Assembly (NCBI GenBank): GCA_030639165.1
Contig: DAOWDF010000329.1
Location: forward strand, 1-5,659
DNA from: Alphaproteobacteria bacterium
Lineage (GTDB): Bacteria > Pseudomonadota > Alphaproteobacteria > Micavibrionales > Micavibrionaceae
Direction of reading: 5' to 3'
Length of the DNA stretch: 5,659 bases
Every line of letters begins with the position of its first letter. The first letter of the stretch is position 1. A program made the position numbers and the translations under genes. Below are positions 1 to 5,050 of this stretch, piece by piece. The notes beneath the pieces were generated by a model. The model did not search any database. It was not told where the DNA came from and saw nothing but the letters and a program-made list of their open reading frames with translations.

Positions 1-53
1 TACTAAATGCTGACCCCAATGTTTTGAACCGCCGCTTGCAAGAAGAAGCCCTC

Positions 54-1457
54 ATGCCGATATGGCGTAGGCCTCTGCGCATTCAGGGGTTAACTCTTGT
101 AGTTATTATTATGGCAGTTATGTTCTTGGGCTGGTTTATAAATGGACTTAACCAGCCTAATTATAGCGATCTTATAAAAGAACTACGCATGAATAATGCT
201 GCAAATTCAATAGAAACTTCGGGCTTTGATAGATCAGTATATGGCGAAGATAGCTATGACTATGCACAAAGTTACGAGCAGATAAATGATCCTACAAACC
301 ATGAGGAAAAAGGATTTGCAGAAGTTACTGCGCTTTATGATGATTACAGCGCCCCATACCAAGAGCCAGAAAAACAGGTAAAAAAAAACCTTATTGATAA
401 TGATATAGATGCGCTTGATATAACTAACGATAGTGAAATGCTCGCTGCATTTGAAGAAGATCCAGAACGTGTAGCCCGCCGCCTTAACCAGATTGAACCG
501 TCTAGCCTAACAACAGGAGACTTGGCCGAACCTCCACCTGCGCCAAAAAAGGCAGCGGTAAGATCGAAGACGGAAGAGAAGACAACCGCGCCTACTGCAA
601 AAACACAAAGTACAAATCAATATATTAATGATCTGAAAAAACGTATACGCCCAGATAATAACCTAACTGATATTGCGAAGAAAATTGAAAGCCAAGCATT
701 TGAAGGTGTTCCGGAGGCTCAGCACGATATGGGCGCTATTTACGTTGCTGGCCATGGTCAGATAAGTAAAAATTTAAAGCGCGCTGTTCTTTGGTTTAGA
801 GAAGCCTCAAATAATGGCGTTGCAAATGCGAAATATAATTTAGGCGTTTTATACCATCAAGGTATGGGAGTTGATCAGAGCATTGATGAGGCCATGAATT
901 TATATAAAGAAGCAGCAAAGTTGGGACATCCAGAGGCGCTATATAATCTTGGTATTGCCCATATTGAGGGTATAGGCGTTGAATATAACCCATCACAAGC
1001 AGCTTACTTTTTTGAAACGGCAGCTAATCATGATGTAGTAGAAGCGGCATATAATTTAGGCCTAATTTATGAGAATGGATTACTTGGCGAAACTAAACCA
1101 GATGAAGCTCTTGCATGGTATAAATATGCTGCCGATAAAGGAAGTCCCGAAGCAAACTCTGCACTTAATCAATTAGCCGCTTCTTTAGGAATTGGCATTA
1201 ATGATGTGAATAAGATTGTTGAGAAAATACAGTTGGAGAAGGCTCAGAATAACTCTGAAAAAGATAATGTAGATAGCTATATGATTTTTCAGGTTCAAAA
1301 GGAACTTATGCGGCGTGGCCTATACCCTGGCCCTGTTGATGGCGTGACTGGCCCAATGACAGAAGATGCAATCAAGAAATTTCAAGCTGATGCAAACCTT
1401 GCTGTTAACGGGAAAGCCTCTGATGAGCTTTTATCTTACTTAAGGGCATCACTGTAA
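54..1457 (+). CDS. Membrane-anchored Sel1-repeat / peptidoglycan-binding protein, PodJ-like C-terminal architecture (5' end uncertain, possibly partial)
   Basis: Numbered from the ATG at 54 (467 aa). A short basic tail (MPIWRRPLR) precedes one hydrophobic helix at about residues 12-32, giving an N-in, C-periplasmic topology. A long acidic, low-complexity linker with a Pro/Ala/Lys stretch (about 33-215) leads to four Sel1-type repeats at about 218-254, 255-290, 291-326 and 327-362, each with the A-x-YNLG-x-x-Y/H...A-x-x-W/Y-x-x-x-A pattern, plus a half repeat at 363-379. A PG_binding_1 domain closes the protein at about 409-465 (GLYPGPVDGVTGPMTEDAIKKF). Sel1 repeats bind proteins and PG_binding_1 binds cell wall, so it probably links an inner-membrane complex to peptidoglycan. 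This order matches the periplasmic half of PodJ polarity factors; that homology is inferred. The start is open: AGAAG at 41-45 is a weak ribosome site for ATG 54, a TTG lies at 24, and the frame has no stop back to base 3, so a longer cytoplasmic part may lie outside. It converges with the next gene, 20 bp apart. Confidence 0.85.
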   Translation: MPIWRRPLRIQGLTLVVIIMAVMFLGWFINGLNQPNYSDLIKELRMNNAANSIETSGFDRSVYGEDSYDYAQSYEQINDPTNHEEKGFAEVTALYDDYSAPYQEPEKQVKKNLIDNDIDALDITNDSEMLAAFEEDPERVARRLNQIEPSSLTTGDLAEPPPAPKKAAVRSKTEEKTTAPTAKTQSTNQYINDLKKRIRPDNNLTDIAKKIESQAFEGVPEAQHDMGAIYVAGHGQISKNLKRAVLWFREASNNGVANAKYNLGVLYHQGMGVDQSIDEAMNLYKEAAKLGHPEALYNLGIAHIEGIGVEYNPSQAAYFFETAANHDVVEAAYNLGLIYENGLLGETKPDEALAWYKYAADKGSPEANSALNQLAASLGIGINDVNKIVEKIQLEKAQNNSEKDNVDSYMIFQVQKELMRRGLYPGPVDGVTGPMTEDAIKKFQADANLAVNGKASDELLSYLRASL

Positions 1458-1477
1458 GAGCATCATTATAACTAAAT

Positions 1478-2020
1478 CTAACGAGCCTTAAATATTTGCT
1501 GCTCAAAAACTGTGCATGATTGGTCTTCGCTCAAGCACCAGACAGATCCTATTAGTAATTGGTACAGGTTAATATTTGGCTGTATTAATGTTTTATCATG
1601 AATATCAGCAATAATATTAACACATTCTGTAATCGCACTATTTTGTGCGTATGCGGGAACTTCAATCTTTATTGCTGCGGTAGAGGCCGCGCAATGCTGC
1701 TTTAAATCTTCCATAGCATCTTCTTTTTTAGCTTTGTGCAAACTATCGGCATAGCTGGTTGCAATATCCATGGCAATATATGACATCGCCTTAATACAGC
1801 CCTGCTCTTCCCAGCTCCCCAAACACTCAGAGCGCATATTGTTAACGTGTTCTAAAACAATAGAATCTAATTCAACAGCACTATTATTATATGCGCTGGC
1901 TTTTGGCGAACTATTACTGCTATCGCTCTGCCTCTTATTATACAGCTCGGATGATGCTGGCTTTGGCATCGAGCACACTAGCAACGCAAACATCGTTAAT
2001 AACACTGGTTTTTTTAACAT
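1478..2020 (-). CDS. Exported cysteine-rich hypothetical protein
   Basis: Not recognised as any named family. The 180-aa product begins with a clear Sec signal peptide: a basic MLKK, a hydrophobic core to about residue 17, and a probable signal peptidase I site after PASS (about 24/25). Cys16 inside the core is preceded by Val, so it is not a lipobox. A Ser/Asn-rich stretch (about 30-50) follows, then a predicted helical domain. The mature part has exactly six cysteines (66, 75, 110, 133, 162, 169), an even number that fits disulfide bonds in the periplasm. Two short Cys loops resemble each other: CLGSWEEQGC (66-75) and CLSEDQSC (162-169). I chose the ATG at 2020; a TTG directly before it (2023) is the alternative, and AGAGG at 2035-2031 serves either (10 or 7 nt spacing). 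It is transcribed away from the efflux genes and ends 20 bp from the convergent Sel1 gene, so the sequence gives no operon partner. Coding status is supported by signal peptide, ribosome site and compact fit between neighbours. Confidence 0.75.
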   Translation of the reverse strand: MLKKPVLLTMFALLVCSMPKPASSELYNKRQSDSSNSSPKASAYNNSAVELDSIVLEHVNNMRSECLGSWEEQGCIKAMSYIAMDIATSYADSLHKAKKEDAMEDLKQHCAASTAAIKIEVPAYAQNSAITECVNIIADIHDKTLIQPNINLYQLLIGSVWCLSEDQSCTVFEQQIFKAR

Positions 2021-2042
2021 CAATATTTAACCTCTTTATCAT
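2014..2042 (+). promoter_or_regulatory. Candidate sigma-70 promoter for the small membrane protein and efflux operon
   Basis: TTAACA (2014-2019) and TATCAT (2037-2042) are separated by 17 bp. Each differs from the TTGACA / TATAAT consensus at one base. Transcription would begin near 2048-2050, giving a leader of under 20 nt before the ATG at 2067 that still contains the AGG at 2054-2056. The -35 box lies on the start codon (2018-2020) of the divergent gene, and the spacer covers that gene's ribosome site. Such AT-rich matches can arise by chance; the case rests on exact spacing and on the position just ahead of a gene run. Confidence 0.45.
2031..2035 (-). promoter_or_regulatory. Ribosome binding site of the cysteine-rich exported protein
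   Basis: AGAGG on the minus strand (2035 down to 2031), followed by T. It lies 10 nt from the ATG at 2020 and 7 nt from the in-frame TTG at 2023, so it supports the gene but does not decide cleanly between the two starts. Confidence 0.55.
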
Positions 2043-2066
2043 TGACCATACGCAGGTAAGCTATTA

Positions 2067-2243
2067 ATGATAGCACAAATGAATGATACAGAAGAAACAA
2101 AACGAAGATTTAACCTTCGTAACCTATTAAAGAAGCCCGGGAAAAACATGTTCTGGGCATGGATTGTGTATCAGAGCATAAAAGGTACGCTGACCTTAAG
2201 CTTTCTCTGGATACCTCTGATCTATATGTGGTTTACCAAATAA
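2067..2243 (+). CDS. Small single-helix membrane protein (58 aa), unknown function
   Basis: A complete short reading frame from ATG 2067 to TAA 2241-2243. The first 27 residues are polar and strongly basic (KRRFNLRNLLKKPGK), followed by an aromatic, hydrophobic C-terminal half (WAWIVYQ, then TLTLSFLWIPLIYMWF at about 41-56) that reads as one membrane helix. The positive-inside rule predicts the N-terminus in the cytoplasm and a tail of only two or three residues outside. AGG at 2054-2056 is a modest ribosome site at 10 nt spacing; an in-frame ATG at 2079 is a possible alternative. I do not recognise the family. It fills an otherwise empty interval, follows a plausible promoter, and lies 73 bp upstream of the efflux outer-membrane gene on the same strand, so co-transcription is likely. 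By position and size it could be a small pump partner as AcrZ is for AcrB, but I see no AcrZ sequence similarity, so this remains a hypothesis. Confidence 0.65.
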   Translation: MIAQMNDTEETKRRFNLRNLLKKPGKNMFWAWIVYQSIKGTLTLSFLWIPLIYMWFTK

Positions 2244-2305
2244 TAGAATTGCAGTGAAGGCATATTCGCGCTACAACGTTACAATCACAATTTAATATTT
2301 TATGC

Positions 2306-2309
2306 AGGA
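2306..2309 (+). promoter_or_regulatory. Ribosome binding site that fixes the start of the outer-membrane efflux gene
   Basis: AGGA lies 7 nt upstream of the ATG at 2317. The earlier in-frame ATG at 2302 has only A/T-rich sequence ahead of it and would place this site inside the gene. With the 2317 start the lipoprotein signal has 19 residues before the lipobox cysteine, a usual length. Confidence 0.75.
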
Positions 2310-2316
2310 TGCATCT

Positions 2317-3717
2317 ATGCACTTAAGCAAGTCATATGCGCTTTTAGCCGTGCTCATGCTCTCTTTATCAGGGTGTATGGGTTTAAGCGCGCCTGCAGTG
2401 CGGAATCAAATTGAATTAGGCGAAGAATACACATCTAAACTCGAGACTGATAAAGACACAAACTCGGGTGGTAAATGGTGGCTGCTATTTGATGATAAAG
2501 AGCTAGATATTTTGATAGAGAATGCTTTTATTAACAATCCTAATATTAATCAAATAAAATCACGCCTAGCTCAGGCTCAAGCAATTACAGCAAAAAGTGC
2601 AGCCCCCCTGCTCCCCTCCCTAAATATATCAGGTGAGCATGGCGCATCTGAGGGTGATAACGCCAGCCCTTCCGATTTCACATTAAAGGGCGCGGCGAGC
2701 TTTGAGGTTGATCTATGGGGTAAAAATCGCGCTACATATAAATCAGCGAAGTTACAGCAGCAAGCGAGCGAGAATGATTTATACGCCGCGGCAATTACCC
2801 TAAGCGCATCTATTGTTGAGAACTGGCTGGATATTCTTTCTTTGCTGGAACATGAAGCTATCATCCGCAAAGAAATGGATATCAATAGTACAATTTTGGA
2901 GCTGCAAAAGAAGCGCTTTGAAATGGGATCCTCCAGCGCGCTTGATTTTTTACAGCAGCAAGAAATATTAGCCAAAACAGAGGCTCTACTTCCTGATATT
3001 CTTTCGGCGCAAGAGCAAGCCGTTAATAATATAACCGCACTTATTGGGGAGTTACCTGATAACTCATTGCAGATAAGCGAGAAGTCCCTGCCCGCTGCTC
3101 TTCCTATTCCTGATGCAGGGTTGCCTTCTGAGCTGATTATAAATCGCCCTGATATTATTGCGGCATGGCTAAGGCTTGGCTCCGCTGACTGGCTAGTAAA
3201 GGCAGCACGGAAAGATAGATTGCCTAGCTTTAACCTATCCGCCAACTATTTAACAAATGCGGGTAGCTTAGGCGGATTATTTGACACGTGGCTTTTAGAT
3301 ATGGTTGCAGGGTTAACCGCGCCGATATTGGATGGAGGCAGCAGAAGAGCTGAGCATTTACGCAGCAAAGCTCTGGCTGATGAGCGCTATCATAACTATC
3401 GGGGCGTGGTTTTGGCTGCGGTAGTTGATGTAGAAAATGCACTTGTCAGAAATAAATATCAGGATGATAAAATGTTATCGCTGACCAAGCAATTAGAGGC
3501 TTCTAAGAAAACTCTGGCGCAGGCACAATTAAGCTATATTAATGGTAAGAACGGGTATATTAATGTCCTTAGCAGTCTCAATAACGTGCAGGCATTAGAA
3601 CAGAAAATTACGGTTGAGCGCCTTGTACAAGCAAAAGAGCGCATAAAGCTATATCGCGCATTAGGTGGCAATAGCTGGTTAAATTTAGAGTTTAATAATG
3701 AAAAAGGTATGTTATAA
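2317..3717 (+). CDS. RND efflux outer-membrane lipoprotein, TolC/NodT family
   Basis: The outer-membrane exit duct of a tripartite efflux pump, 466 aa from ATG 2317, a normal length for the family. A lipoprotein signal peptide ends in the lipobox L-S-G-C with the acylated cysteine at residue 20; Met at +2 is not the Asp that retains lipoproteins in the inner membrane. Family landmarks run in order: the KWWLLFDD...L..LI..A...NP opening (about 53-75), the first outer-membrane-efflux repeat with FEVDLWGKNRA (129-139), long helices to about 245, the NRPDIIAAWLRL signature (276-287) followed by ARKDRLPSFNLSANY, then PILDGGSRRAEHLRSKA (336-352) beginning the closing helices of the second repeat. 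It should trimerise into a beta-barrel plus periplasmic alpha-tunnel and dock on the adaptor encoded next. Its TAA shares one base with the next gene's ATG, so the two are translationally coupled. Which compounds are exported cannot be read from this subunit. Confidence 0.95.
   Translation: MHLSKSYALLAVLMLSLSGCMGLSAPAVRNQIELGEEYTSKLETDKDTNSGGKWWLLFDDKELDILIENAFINNPNINQIKSRLAQAQAITAKSAAPLLPSLNISGEHGASEGDNASPSDFTLKGAASFEVDLWGKNRATYKSAKLQQQASENDLYAAAITLSASIVENWLDILSLLEHEAIIRKEMDINSTILELQKKRFEMGSSSALDFLQQQEILAKTEALLPDILSAQEQAVNNITALIGELPDNSLQISEKSLPAALPIPDAGLPSELIINRPDIIAAWLRLGSADWLVKAARKDRLPSFNLSANYLTNAGSLGGLFDTWLLDMVAGLTAPILDGGSRRAEHLRSKALADERYHNYRGVVLAAVVDVENALVRNKYQDDKMLSLTKQLEASKKTLAQAQLSYINGKNGYINVLSSLNNVQALEQKITVERLVQAKERIKLYRALGGNSWLNLEFNNEKGML
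3704..3707 (+). promoter_or_regulatory. Ribosome binding site of the efflux adaptor gene
   Basis: AAGG inside the last codons of the outer-membrane gene, 9 nt ahead of the ATG at 3717. Together with the TAATG stop/start overlap it supports coupled translation. Confidence 0.55.
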
Positions 3718-4892
3718 TGTTTAGAGCAATCCTTGCAATTATAATAATGTTTGCTGCTGGTCTGACAGCATATTACCTGATTGTTATAAACCCCGCGCAT
3801 ACAAAAAAGAAAACCGTAGAAACAAAACATATAGTTGCGGTTAATACTACTACAGTTACCCTAGGCACATACCCAGTTAAGATCGAAGTGATGGGACAAG
3901 TAAGCCCAGCGCGTGAGGCTGCATTAAAGCCACGCATATCAGGTGAAGTCATAAATGTATCTGATCAATTTATTCCCGGAAGTATTATCAGCGCCGATGA
4001 CGAAATTCTACAAATTGATGAGGCTGATTACTTACTAAATATAAAAGTCAAAAAGGCAGCTCTGCGTCAGGCGCTCTCTGCGCTAAAGTTAGAGCAAGGC
4101 ATGCAGGCGATTGCTAGAGATGAACTGAAGATAATTGAACAAAGAACTGGCACTAAACTTGGGAATAGCGACCTTGCACTTAGAAAACCACAATTAGAAC
4201 AAGCCAGAGCCAATGTTGCAGCGGCATCTGCAAATTTAGAAGTGGCTGAGCTGAACTTAGAGCGCACAAAAATTACAGCGCCTTTCAATGCCCTAATAGC
4301 CCAGCGTAATACTGATCTGGGTAATATAGTATCGCCGCAAGATACATTAGCCAATCTGGTACGTCCGGCTGAATACTGGGTTGATGCGGAGATACCGGTC
4401 CATAATCTGCGCTGGCTTACTCTGCCTAAAACGCTTGACGACCCAGCGTCCAAAGCCTTGGTTAAATTGGATGGCGGACGCGGTTATCACTATGGATCAC
4501 TGCTTAAAATGACTGGCTCTATAGATGTGCAAAGCAGACTAGCTCATATAATTATTTCCGTGCCTGACCCCCTACTATTAAAGCCAGATGTAACTAAGCA
4601 AGAGAGAAAATCTCCGCTAGTTTTAGGTGACTATGTGCCTATTACTATATTTGGTAAGCAGCTTAATAATACTGCGCGCATTCCTGTTTCATATATAAAA
4701 AACAAGGGCAATATATGGCTAGAGCGCAATGGCAAGCTTGTCGTGCAACCAATATTAATTGCATATGAAGACCGTAACTTTGCCTATGTTGTTAAGGGGA
4801 TTAAGGATAATGACAATATCATTACCTCCAATATTATAACCCCGATTAACGGCATGGATATTGCTGTGCAAAATGATGGCGGGCAGGAATAA
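3717..4892 (+). CDS. RND efflux periplasmic adaptor (membrane fusion protein, HlyD/AcrA type)
   Basis: Joins the inner-membrane permease to the outer-membrane channel. The 391-aa protein opens with an uncleaved membrane anchor (about 3-24, no lipobox). The first lipoyl-like half is at about 58-102 (GQVSPAREAALKPRISGEV, then a G at 88 and DDEILQID). An alpha-helical hairpin rich in Ala, Leu, Gln and Glu spans about 103-183, and the second lipoyl half about 184-218 with the family motif RTKITAPFNALIAQR. A beta-barrel (about 220-315) and a membrane-proximal domain (about 316-388, from ARIPVSYI through GMDIAV) complete the usual order. Length and order are normal and no domain is missing. It overlaps the outer-membrane gene by one base, whereas 158 bp containing the palindromic element separate it from the permease gene, an unusual gap between adaptor and pump. 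Substrate is not predictable from this subunit. Confidence 0.94.
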   Translation: MFRAILAIIIMFAAGLTAYYLIVINPAHTKKKTVETKHIVAVNTTTVTLGTYPVKIEVMGQVSPAREAALKPRISGEVINVSDQFIPGSIISADDEILQIDEADYLLNIKVKKAALRQALSALKLEQGMQAIARDELKIIEQRTGTKLGNSDLALRKPQLEQARANVAAASANLEVAELNLERTKITAPFNALIAQRNTDLGNIVSPQDTLANLVRPAEYWVDAEIPVHNLRWLTLPKTLDDPASKALVKLDGGRGYHYGSLLKMTGSIDVQSRLAHIIISVPDPLLLKPDVTKQERKSPLVLGDYVPITIFGKQLNNTARIPVSYIKNKGNIWLERNGKLVVQPILIAYEDRNFAYVVKGIKDNDNIITSNIITPINGMDIAVQNDGGQE

Positions 4893-4904
4893 GAACTAAC
4901 AACC

Positions 4905-4950
4905 GTCATCCCCTTGATTTAGCGCAGCTAAATTTATACTAAGGGGATCT
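4905..4950 (+). repeat. Left palindromic unit (two-part hairpin)
   Basis: Outer stem ATCCCCTT (4908-4915) pairs with AAGGGGAT (4941-4948), 8 of 8. After a 1-nt/7-nt internal loop (G4916 opposite 4934-4940, where G4916 may pair with T4940 as a wobble), inner stem ATTTAGC (4917-4923) pairs with GCTAAAT (4927-4933), 7 of 7, closed by the loop GCA. GTC precedes the outer stem. Confidence 0.85.
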
Positions 4951-4959
4951 GGTTAAAGA

Positions 4960-4978
4960 CAGCCAGCTTAGCTGGCTG
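4960..4978. repeat. Central perfect hairpin of the palindromic element
   Basis: CAGCCAGC (4960-4967), loop TTA, GCTGGCTG (4971-4978): eight perfect pairs, six of them G-C. It lies in the linker between the two inverted units and is unrelated to them in sequence. It is the most stable-looking local hairpin here but has no following T-run. Confidence 0.85.
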
Positions 4979-4984
4979 ACATAT

Positions 4985-5030
4985 GGATACCCGCCGTTTA
5001 AACAAAGCTATGCTTTGTCGCGGGTATGAC
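4985..5030 (-). repeat. Right palindromic unit, inverted copy of the left unit
   Basis: Outer stem ATACCCGC (4987-4994) pairs with GCGGGTAT (5020-5027), 8 of 8. Inner stem ACAAAGC (5002-5008) pairs with GCTTTGT (5012-5018), 7 of 7, with the loop TAT. The internal loop is 7 nt (4995-5001) against 1 nt (5019). Reverse-complemented and aligned without gaps to the left unit it matches at 29 of 46 positions; of the 17 differences, 12 are the two sides of six compensated stem pairs. Confidence 0.85.
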
Positions 5031-5039
5031 ACTAATTAT

Positions 5040-5044
5040 AAGGA
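5040..5044 (+). promoter_or_regulatory. Ribosome binding site of the RND permease gene
   Basis: AAGGA, 6 nt ahead of the ATG at 5051 and just after the palindromic element ends. It supports this start over the in-frame Met at residue 24 and leaves the permease with its own initiation site, not coupled to the adaptor. Confidence 0.75.
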
Positions 5045-5050
5045 ATAAAT

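Larger units (their letters stand above)
4905..5030. repeat. BIME-like composite palindromic element: two inverted 46-nt hairpin units around a central hairpin
   Basis: The gap between adaptor and permease genes is almost wholly filled by this 126-bp element. It consists of a left unit (4905-4950), a 34-nt linker holding a perfect hairpin, and a right unit (4985-5030) in inverted orientation. The ends GTCATCCCC (4905-4913) and GGGTATGAC (5022-5030) form a 9-bp terminal inverted repeat with one mismatch. Both units fold identically and differ in the stems only by paired changes, so they descend from, or are held to, one structure. No T-run follows any stem, so none is a typical intrinsic terminator. 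The arrangement resembles the paired inverted REP units (BIMEs) of enterobacteria, and the GTCATCCC end resembles palindromes common in Rickettsiales and other alphaproteobacteria. I cannot assign a named family. Chromosome-wide copies would be expected. Confidence 0.85.

Noticed and set aside
1446..1471. Imperfect tandem repeat GCATCACTGTAA / GCATCATTATAA across the Sel1 gene stop
   Set aside because: Only two copies with 10 of 12 matches; no stem and no known role, probably chance.
1770..2030. 86-codon plus-strand frame opposite the cysteine-rich gene
   Set aside because: The minus-strand frame has a signal peptide, ribosome site and longer length; the plus frame reads as its antisense.
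2249..2277. Possible promoter TTGCAG - 17 bp - TACAAC ahead of the outer-membrane gene
   Set aside because: Only 3 of 6 and 4 of 6 consensus matches; not distinguishable from chance. Nothing else such as a terminator was seen in 2244-2305.
2302..2316. Earlier ATG for the outer-membrane efflux gene
   Set aside because: It lacks a ribosome site and would put the AGGA site inside the gene; the 2317 start gives a normal lipoprotein signal length.
2577..3245. 222-codon open frame on the minus strand inside the outer-membrane efflux gene
   Set aside because: Opposite-strand shadow of an unmistakable NodT-family gene; Ser/Cys-rich translation with no recognisable domain and no ribosome site of note.
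4067..4453. 128-codon minus-strand frame inside the adaptor gene
   Set aside because: Shadow of the helical-hairpin coding region; the plus-strand reading is a complete adaptor.
4908..5027. Intrinsic terminator(s) after the adaptor gene
   Set aside because: Stems are strong but none is followed by a run of T, and the same-strand permease gene clearly belongs to the same pump.
4905..5030. CRISPR array
   Set aside because: The repeats are only two, inverted and diverged, without regular spacers or cas genes.
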